NCBI GenBank assembly: GCA_022497155.1
Contig: MU385748.1
Span: forward strand, 186,001-250,000
Length of the DNA stretch: 64,000 nucleotides
Direction of reading: 5' to 3'
DNA from: Whalleya microplaca
Lineage: Eukaryota > Ascomycota > Sordariomycetes > Xylariales > Xylariaceae
The translations under genes and the position numbers were made by a program. The notes under the pieces are model-generated. The model was not told the origin of the DNA. It saw only the letters and a program-made list of their open reading frames with translations, and made no database searches. How positions within the stretch are numbered: the first letter of the stretch is position 1; each line of letters starts with the position of its first letter. Shown here piece by piece: positions 55,939 through 64,000 of this stretch.

Positions 55939-58129
55939 ATGCCGCGATCAAGCTTTTCGGACAATCCATTGTTGCGCGTATCGCGACCGGTGTCAGCCTG
56001 TTCTAGATGTCAGTATTGCCCACCTAATAAGTCTACTATGAGAGAGTTACAACGACTAAGATGTGAATAGGCCGGGCTGCTAAGGTTAAGGTAGACTATC
56101 GCCCTTATTCTAACTATGCTGTTGCTAATGTTTACAGTGTGACGGTAAATTGCCAGCATGCACGGCTTGCGAGAAGGCTGGCCGCGAGAACGAGTGTTCA
56201 GCGGCCAATGATCAATTTGCTAGAGGCAAGGAACGAAGGTGAGAGACACTGTTCTACGGTATCACTATATGCGACTCACCCAGCTCTGTTAGCTACGTCG
56301 CTGCACTTGAACTTCGGATAGAAAAGTTGGAAAGACGATTGGCGTTTGCTCGATCAAGGAAGGCTTCTGTTGCTCAGCATGAGTCCGAGGTGCCACCACT
56401 TGTCCCTGAATCTGACCGACGAGATTCTCTTGCTACCATTCGAGCCGCAATCTACCGCAAAGCTGCGCGCAAACGAGAGAACTCAGACGTCAATTCGCTA
56501 ATGTCTGATTTCGGCTTCCTGTGAGTTGCCCCGTGCCAATTGGATTTAAACTCAGATACTAATGCTTGGGGAGATCAATCAATGCTACAACGCGGGATTT
56601 TGAACCTTCAATGAGCAACATGACTTTCGCCCGGCTCGTGCTGGCTGCTGCCTCTAATGACTCTCTTCCAGATACTCAAAATTGGATGATGCCTCCAAGA
56701 CATGAAGCCATTGCGTTGGTTCAACACTACATGACAAACATATACTCTCTATTTCCTGCGTTCTCTGAAACAGCGCTCTACACCATTATCGATCAGATGT
56801 ATTCGTCCCAAGACCGTGTAATTAAAGATGCTGACTATTGGCTTGCGTACATGGTATTAGCCATTGGCTCGACTGCTCAGAGCCAAGTCAAAAACGACAA
56901 CTACTATACCACTGGTTTGCATTTTATTTCACGGGCGCTAGAGCATGCGGATAGAGCACTTATGCCAGGCTATACGACGCAAATTCAGTCTTTGATTCTC
57001 CTTACGCAGTACTCGATGCTTGATCCCGCTCATTTCGACAGTTGGCACCTGATTGGCTTCACTTGTAGAGCTGTAATTGACTTAGGCTTTCACCAAGACC
57101 CGCCTACTGAGCAGCTTTCGGATAAAGCAGTGTTAGACATGAGACGAAAGACTTTCTATTGCGTCTATTCATTAGATAGGTATGCCTCGCAATTTTCTAC
57201 TCGTAAGGTTCGAAACACTAACCCTTCAACCAAGGTCCATCAGTATGGTTCATGCCCGTGCCTTCTCATTCACCGATGCTGCTACAAATGTTGCATGGCC
57301 GAGGCCTTTGTCGTTCAGTCGCCGCGCATCGATAACAGGTCAGATTTTATCAGGCTCTGAACCTGCTTTCTTACTCTTCCAGCTACGCCGAGCTCAGTCA
57401 CATTGGTATCAAGCATTATATCAGTCAGAACCTGAGCCGCTATCCGACTCAACTTCGTTCATCTGGCAGATGTGTCAAGACATGAGAGAATGGGCCGAAG
57501 CGCTCCCCAACACTTTACCGGTTGGCATGAGGGAACTTTTTGACCTCGAGTTACGTTATAGCTACGTTTATTGCATAGCGCCTTCTGCTAGAGCGCCGCA
57601 TATAACCGACTATGGCCGTTTACTTATCTTCGAACATGCCATCGCCTACCTCGACCGCATATTCGAGGTTTCCCACAGCGGAACAAACACTGCATTTTAT
57701 ACGTATCATGATGCCTTACGCGTCTTCTTTATGGCAAGCCAGTTCATCGCTGTCATTCGTGACGCGGAGGACATGTTGCTTGCCGGTGTGACTGTAGCAC
57801 CGCCGCCTGTCAACTTCGACAAGGCGCCACCGCCGCCACTACCACCTCGACCTGGTGGTCCCGGCACGGACAACCTTGAAAGGAGTCTCAGCTGCCTAGA
57901 GAAAACTAAGCGAACGCTGGCAAAGTATGGTGAAAAGTGGGAGGATTCGGTGTCGCTGCGACAAAGCTTCGAGATGATATCGAATGAAACGATAGACCGC
58001 CTGCGCATGCGGCAGCAGATCAAGCAACGCTCATCGCCACCGCAGAACGTCTCTCCTCCTATGCCGAGAGAGATGAGATGGGTTGGCGTTGACGTTCAGG
58101 CTATGATGAGAGGGAACGGCGGTCGCTAA
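55939..58129 (+). CDS. Zn2Cys6 zinc-cluster transcription factor with fungal-specific TF domain (II)
   Basis: Six exons: 55939-56008, 56071-56090, 56138-56238, 56293-56520, 56574-57179, 57235-58129; introns 62, 47, 54, 53 and 55 bp. All keep frame, total 639 residues. Splicing yields the cluster C21-x2-C24-x6-C31-x6-C38-x2-C41-x8-C50, with the basic segment RAAKVK supplied by a 20-nt micro-exon. The linker YVAALELRIEKLERRLAF is a dimerisation coiled coil. The TF domain includes HYMTNIYSLFPAFSE, the core MRRKTFYCVYSLDR and, after the last intron, SISMVHARAFSF. A poly-Pro stretch lies near residue 535. It acts in the nucleus; target genes are unknown. The start is the only in-frame ATG close to the cluster. 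Exon 6 could hide one further small intron near 57341-57384. Confidence 0.85.
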
Positions 58130-59923
58130 GCTCAAATGACATTCCAACGACATGCGGCATAAGCTTATATAAGCGCAAGTCCCGAATCATGCTGGACCTC
58201 GCTATGAACGCAGATTTGAGCCTGCAAGACTAGTCAATGCCCCCTCTTCACAATGGGACCCCTATAGGAGCAAGGTGCATTCGTGTATCTCTACCTACCT
58301 CTCCAAGCTACTGAGGCCCTTCCTTACTAGTCGCCTAGTCTTGTTCTATCGGCGCCAAATCTGTGATCGGGACAGAACGAAGGAGCTCGTGGGAAGCTTG
58401 AGTTATTATAACAAGGCTCACGGGTCCTCATTTGACGAATTAAATGCCCCTTTGGTCTTCTGCGAGATACCAACTGCTAATGTGCAGATGTTTGGGCATA
58501 GCGTATATATTCCTTCGGTTTTGGAGTACCGACTTAGGGAAAGCCACGGCGTGCAGCGGATTTCCTATGGAAACTTAGCGCGGTGTTCTGCTTTGTATAT
58601 AGTATCTCGGGGAAGGATAAGAACCTCGGTTGATGATTTACGATGCATATATACTCATGTTTTTCACAAATCTCTGAAATATGAATCTTTCACATGCGTA
58701 ATGTGACTTAATGACTGAATCCAAGGCTGGTGTTCAGTCAAATCTGGGAACTATCTGGGGCATACGTACCATACCGTCAAGGTGAGTAAGCTTGACGAAC
58801 TATCAGTAGCCTTGGACTGTTAGCAACGAGCACATAGCAATACAAGGTTAGTTGCCATATCAGGGTATTGTATAGAATCAATTGCCGTAGCTATCTGGCG
58901 TACTACTTGCCGCTTGTTGATTGAAAAGAAAATTATTGTGTTCAATCCCACAAGACTTGCTACTATGCGCATATAAGCGTTGCAAGATTTTGTCCATAAC
59001 GATGACGAGCGAGCGGTGCATCAAATTCTGCCTGTGCTCTCCGAGATGGTTTCCTATTATTGAAACTGTTAGGAGTCCTACTACAAGCAATAGTGGATGA
59101 TATTTTACCCAGCGTAAAGAGCTATGGGCCTCTCATTATAGCCGCCAGCAATCCCGACGAAGATTCGAGTGAGACGCGAAAGTAAAGCCCTTCAACGTCT
59201 AGAAGAGTACATAAAACTTCGCTTCGCGATAACTTGCCTGCAGGTAAGTAAGTGGGCGCTAGTGGTGTTTAGAAAGAGTCTAGCGCGATGGAGAAGGGTT
59301 TAGAGTACCAGGGTCTGAAGCAGCCTCCTTCGCTTCGATGCGACATCTCGAGACGCCAAGACCTAGCATCTCCCGTGCCCCTAGATTCTCAATCTTCGAA
59401 AAGTCCATGAAATGTCACGTTGTGGCCGAATAAGCGATCTACCTGGTCGAGTACTTCAAGCTTTGCCGGTATTTGGCCTAATAGAGCGAGTAAGGAGCCT
59501 TCTGGATTCCTTGGCACCATGCCAGCTAGACTCCTGTCAACCCTTGTGTTGGGTCGTATTCAGACGAACAACCTAGTCATTCCACCAATCTCTTAGATGC
59601 CCTTATTAGCCCCTTCTAACGTTCTTTCAACTGCGGCACGTTCCAGAATGGTGGAAATCATAATGAATGGGCCGTTGTCCGTGGAGCGTATCACTCGGCA
59701 TGGCTGTCATGATGTCGCGGGAGACTATTATAAGATCTTCAACATATCCGCATAAGTTGTCGATCTGATCGTCATCCTAACCAAGATTCCTTTGCCAACC
59801 TGTGTCTTCACTTCACTTCGAACTACAGCTGTGCTGTCTTATTCCATTCTTTGCTGAGCAACCGTTCATTCTCATACGTTCATTTCAACTCTTTATATTG
59901 CATTCATTATAAACCAAGACACC
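58130..59923. other. gene-poor stretch of about 1.8 kb
   Basis: 3' flank of the second transcription-factor gene, a featureless 143-codon frame at 58275-58706, and a zone of broken coding-like minus-strand segments at about 59280-59775. The last 150 bp are the promoter/leader of the next gene. Confidence 0.45.
59280..59775 (-). pseudogene. possible degenerate gene remnant, unrecognised
   Basis: Several minus-strand segments have normal fungal codon use but lie in different frames and are separated by stops. Examples are GYVEDLIIVSRDIMTAMPSD (near 59690-59750), IPAKLEVLDQVDRLFGHN (near 59415-59470) and FSKIENLGAREMLGLGVSR (near 59350-59405). No GT-AG introns join them cleanly. This is what an old, frameshifted gene looks like. 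The family is unknown, and chance cannot be excluded. Confidence 0.28.
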
Positions 59924-60491
59924 ATGTATTTCACTAAGATTGCCTTCGTCCTCTCCTTGGCCGTTTCGGCCCTCGCTATGCCAACCAACGGAATCTATCG
60001 CAAGCAGAAGCGTGCATTGACTTTCCGACCTTACTCGGAATTCCAAGTCTCTAGCGGTACGGCTGGGAATGCTCTCGCGGAGGTCCAAGCACAATTCCCC
60101 GTATGTTATGATCTTCTCTCTGATTAGTTTTCACTCGCTTATATACATATAGATCAACGGGACCAGCCTTGCCAACGTCTCCGATGCGGATCTAGCCATC
60201 CTCAAGGCTGCTCGGGAGACGGCTGAAGCTGCTGAGACTGATGCCTTCAACCCGGCAATCGATGGAAATGACTCCGATGCGCTCCAGAACGGCAAGATCA
60301 AGAACAAGGTTCTGAAGCTCTACCTCGAAACCATGGCTCTTCAGATCGAGCAGGCCCAGGGTGCTGACAACCAGGCCAAGATCGACGCGGAGCAGAAGAA
60401 GCTCGACACGAACGTTGCCACCGATAAGAAGGCCGCAGGGCAAGCAAGCCAGAGCGTCGACTTCACTGGTGATGTTCAGCCTAGCCAGTAG
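59924..60491 (+). CDS. small secreted protein with a Kex2 processing site
   Basis: Two exons, 59924-60100 and 60153-60491, with a 52-bp intron (GTATGT...ATAG), joined in frame to 171 residues. Residues 1-18 are a signal peptide ending in ALA. YRKQKR at 25-30 ends in a dibasic Kex2 site, after which a mature chain would begin with ALTF. The mature part has no cysteine and is Ala/Asp/Gln/Lys-rich and helical (KIKNKVLKLYLETMALQIEQ). It belongs to a type of small secreted protein common in Sordariomycetes without known function. A cell-wall or signalling role is only a guess. Confidence 0.75.
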
Positions 60492-61958
60492 GGAGGGAAT
60501 TTTGGAAGTAGATGAAGGTACATAGCGTGTGAGTCTCTTATGTAGAGTAAAGCACCCAAGTAGTGGCCTAGCAGACGGTCGATTGTATCAAATAATACGA
60601 ACCATAATATTCAAGATATTGTCTAAAGGGAGATATTAGGGATATGTATTGAAAGTCACTCTACAAATTCTATACACTAATAAGTATCACGAGGCAACTC
60701 TTCGTGCAGATCTACCTTTTCGTGCGACATATGCTTGTATAAGGGACCTTGGGCAACTACTATACCTACATATATACATAGGTATAAAGTTTGACCAAAA
60801 TTCCATGTGGCCAAATTTTAATACTTACACTGCGCTTTATACAACTACCACTTTTACTCACAACTTCCTTAAAGTAGAATCAATTCTAATCGTCTTAATT
60901 AACGATCCTTTTCAAGCTCAGTCTATCACTCCCAGAATAGAGCACAGCATATTTCATCCTGATGGGAATGCCAAGTAGAGACTTTTTCTTCATTTAATAA
61001 CTACATATATATTTGAGAACTGCGTAGCTTAGAGCATGAGGAGAGGCTGACGTTACATTTACCTAGTTAGCCCTCAACACCTCCGCTCGTCTCTGTTGAT
61101 TACCCTAGTTCTACAGCAATCATACTTAGCTTGGTACCATGCCATTATCACACTAACTATTTTCTATATTGCAGTCTATGCAAGTGGATAGCAGAGGTCC
61201 GAACCTACTACAATCGACAGCAGTATATTTTCCGTTATCTTTATTCATGCTATTGCTTCCCCTGCCGTTTATGAACATCATTGGTTGAGATACAACTTAC
61301 ATAACGCGAGCCTGCCGATGTATCTTCATATGTTTGGTAGTTGAAAGGTGCCTACCTATTGTGGTACTGTGTAAGCCGTGGCCGAGATATCTTTGATTGG
61401 TGGAACATTGATGTGGACATTTCTCCGCAAAAACCCTCGGCTCCTCCCTCTAGTCTACCTTAACGATATGGGGTCCCCAGGGAAAGCTAATAAGGCTAAC
61501 TTATACATAGTAATAAGTCTGGAGAAATGTTTATTCTCGAATGGGTTTGATGGATTTCAGCTCTACCAGTGCCCACCCGATTTCAGTCGTTGACGGGATA
61601 TGGAGACGGCCGAGGCCTCGTCTGTCAAACGATCTGGACTCCTGCTCCTGGCCAATATGTGTATCTCGAACGTCTAGTACCCCACTGGGCTTGAGCAGAA
61701 TGTGGAAGGTTAAGTGATAAATCAGCTAACAGTTCTTCTCCGTGTAAGGAAGAGGCCCTTGCTGGCCAGCAATGTTGCTTCGATATTCAAATATATATTG
61801 AGAGCACTCTCTCCCCCCCTCCCATGCTTTCTTTTCTAGGTTAGCCAGATTCCCATAAATTAGTCCCAAGGCTGTTCAATCGTCTCAAGGGCCGCCTAAG
61901 TCAGTCGGCGAAGAAAGACACTCCCGATTCAAACGTCACCATCACCATCATTGTAAAT
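60492..61958. other. intergenic stretch of about 1.5 kb
   Basis: AT-rich 3' flank of the small secreted protein gene and promoter of the sugar transporter. A 109-codon frame at 60649-60978 has an AT-driven composition and no features. Confidence 0.45.
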
Positions 61959-63725
61959 ATGGTAAGCTCACAGAGAGTCTACAACTGGTTCGTTTTTTGC
62001 ATCTAGTAGTGAAAAATATGTTTGAATAAAACTAAGTCTGATGAACAGGTATATTGCCTTAGTGGCGGCGATGTGTATGGTGCTGTACGGTTACGATGCT
62101 TCGGTTTTCAATGCAGCCCAAGGGTCGGACAACTGGCTCGAATGGTTTGACCTCGATACTGTGAGTGGCTGAGATATGGAATAATGCACTGCAATTTAGC
62201 TGACCAGACTTGAAGAAAGAGGACGCAAATCTGATCGGTTTGGTGAATACGGCTTACACCATTGGTGCCATCGTCGCAGGCTGGTTTTTTGGCGGTCCGA
62301 CAGTGAGTGTGCCAATCTTCCATAAGGATACCTCATAACTAACAAATGCAAAGGCAGATTATTTCGGGCGGCGGGTTGGCATGGGCATAGGATGCTTAGT
62401 TACCGTCATTGCAACCTTCTTGCAAGCATTTGCACCATGGCACAATCTTGGCTGCTTCATTGGCGGTCGTGTACTCATTGGTATTGGGCAAGGGATGGCA
62501 CTCAGTATGTGAAAGTCTAAGCCTTGGCTGGATTCCTAGTAACTAACACTTGGAAATCAAAGCGGCCGGGCCCATTTACATTGGCGAGGTATCGCCACCC
62601 GAAATTCGCGGCCAGATCATGACGTTTTGGCAAATGTTCTACAGCGTCGGTTCTTTCATCGCGTACTGGATCGCCTATGCTTGCAATGCCAACAAGGAGA
62701 AGCTTGGCCACTGGGACTGGCGTATGGTAGTCATATTCCAGATTCTTGTACCTGCAATTATCCTTATTCTCCTACCTTTTCAACCGGAGTCCCCACGATG
62801 GTGGATCAAGCGTCACAACAACATTGAGCAAGCCAAGAAGGCGTTGCGCCGGATCCGAGAGACCGAGCAGGAAATCGAGGATGAGGCCTTAGCCATTCGA
62901 GAGGCCATTGAGTTTGAGAACGAGGCCGTCAGCAGATCCTACTGGGCTCTCTTCAAGGATCGTTCGGTCCGTAAGCGACTTTACCTTGCTTTCATCCTCA
63001 ATGTCGGACAGCAGCTTTCGGGACAAGGGACTCTTAACTCCTACTCGAGTGCCATCTACAAGACAATTTGGCCGTCCTCTCAGACTATTAATCTGATTAA
63101 TGCATTAAATGCCACTTGTGGGATTCTGTTCACGTTGAACGCAGTGTGGACTGCGGACCGTTTTGGCCGTCGTTGGCTGCTCATCATTGGCGCGATAGGC
63201 ATGGGATTATGTATGATGATTGTACCAATCGTCGGAATGACGACGCCAGACGTGATCAGTGCAACGGGCGTAGCAACGAAGTCCGAGCCCGTGGGTATCT
63301 CGATTGTGTTCCTGCTGTTCCTCTTCATCCTATTCTACAAGCCATCTTGGGGTGCAACGGTCTGGATCTGGACATCGGAAGTCTTTTCAATCAACGTGCG
63401 AGCGCAAGCCGTGGGGATGTCTTCCCAGATGCAGAATGTCGCCAACACAATTTTCCAGCAGTTCTTCCCTATATTCCTCGCCAATGAGGGCCTGGAGTGT
63501 TTGTTTTTCTTCATGGCCGCTAACTTTCTCCTCGCCATCTTCGTGTGGTTCTTTATTCCCGAGACTATGAAAGTGCCCCTTGAAGAAATTGATGTTCTCT
63601 TCGGTGGCCAGAACCATGTTGAGAAGGGCGGTCAGATGCTCAATGTACTGGATGCTCATGCAGACGTGAAGAAGAGCAGCTCTCTACACCAGAACGATGC
63701 ATCCGCGGAGATTAAAGATGTTTGA
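61959..63725 (+). CDS. MFS sugar transporter (sugar porter family)
   Basis: Five exons: 61959-61987, 62049-62160, 62216-62302, 62354-62504, 62563-63725; introns 61, 55, 51 and 58 bp; joined in frame to 513 residues. The first exon is only 29 nt (M-V-S-S-Q-R-V-Y-N), so the start is easily missed; it is supported by the family-typical VYNWYIALVAA across the junction. Sugar-porter signatures are present: ADYFGRRVG, PESPRWWIKR after TM6, QQLSGQGTLNSYS in TM7, ADRFGRRW, and FIPETMKVPLEEIDVLF after TM12. Such plasma-membrane symporters import hexoses, pentoses or disaccharides. This subgroup includes lactose/cellodextrin- and quinate-like permeases; the substrate cannot be settled. Confidence 0.92.
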
Positions 63726-63899
63726 AAAAAGACACTGGTCATGTTACTTGAAGTATGCTAACCCTTATCTTGATGATACGGTCTGGCCATAATTTCCAAT
63801 AAAGTCTTATGATTAATAAATCGTCACTATTAAACACTCGGCAGCACTTGCTTTCTAGAGCAAAAGATAGAAAGCGGCCAATCTACTTGCGACCAGGCA

Positions 63900-64000
63900 C
63901 TACAACACATAGCGGAACATCGCCTGTATATTGTCAGCATCACGGTCGCTATGTTGATGGGCTAACTCACATTGCTTTTATCTGTTACGTCTTCGAATCC
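63900..64000 (-). CDS. 3' end of a minus-strand gene cut by the right edge
   Basis: The minus strand shows an open segment from the edge to 63971, a 47-bp intron (63924-63970: GTGAGT, branch GCTGAC, acceptor ACAG) and a final 24-nt exon with stop at 63900-63902. Frame is kept. Only about 17 residues are visible (EDVTDKSN then AMFRYVL), too few to name a family. It may be the neighbour that converges on the sugar transporter. Confidence 0.42.

Overview
The window is nuclear DNA of a filamentous ascomycete (Pezizomycotina, probably a Sordariomycete). The reasons are: many short introns (mostly 43-90 nt) with GTRAGT-like donors and CTNAC/CTAAC branch sites; zinc-cluster (Zn2Cys6) regulators; an AA9 lytic polysaccharide monooxygenase; a heme-thiolate peroxygenase-type gene; DHA1 and sugar-porter transporters; and one very AT-rich island typical of repeat-induced point mutation (RIP). 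No operons, CRISPR or bacterial features are seen. Gene models were spliced by eye; each multi-exon model given as complete keeps frame across all junctions.

Layout. 1-276: start of an AA9 LPMO gene cut by the left edge. 1087-4032: an old transposon nest, a ~2.25-kb TA-flanked, RIP-like DNA transposon sitting inside a ~0.7-kb PIF/Harbinger-type MITE. 5.8-7.4 kb: a small membrane ORF and a GPI-anchored four-cysteine secreted protein. 9.5-11.3 kb: a short-type unspecific peroxygenase/chloroperoxidase-like gene of seven exons, intact except for a 329-bp TA-flanked MITE in its coding sequence. 13.8-29.4 kb: an SDR, a large coiled-coil protein, a DHA1 drug transporter, an eight-cysteine small secreted protein, a BTB/RGG protein and a fatty-acid-hydroxylase-superfamily membrane enzyme, separated by long gene-poor stretches. 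33.5-49.7 kb is gene-rich: an alpha/beta hydrolase with a long disordered N-terminus, a GST, a SNF5/SFH1-family chromatin remodeller subunit, a DUF1295/ICMT-like membrane protein, a DUF2855 protein, and two secreted proteins (DUF1996 and a two-module unknown) in head-to-head arrangement. 50.7-58.1 kb: two zinc-cluster transcription factors. 59.9-63.7 kb: a small secreted protein with a Kex2 site and a sugar transporter. The last 100 bp hold the 3' end of another minus-strand gene.

Taken together this looks like an ordinary chromosome arm of a plant-biomass-associated fungus rather than a single gene cluster: housekeeping genes (SNF5, BTB, coiled-coil, hydrolase) are mixed with secreted and transport genes, and repeats are confined to the first 11 kb. 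I found no convincing new multi-gene system. The most informative locus is the peroxygenase gene with its MITE: target site, 50-bp identical inverted repeats and an in-frame pre-insertion coding sequence can all be read.
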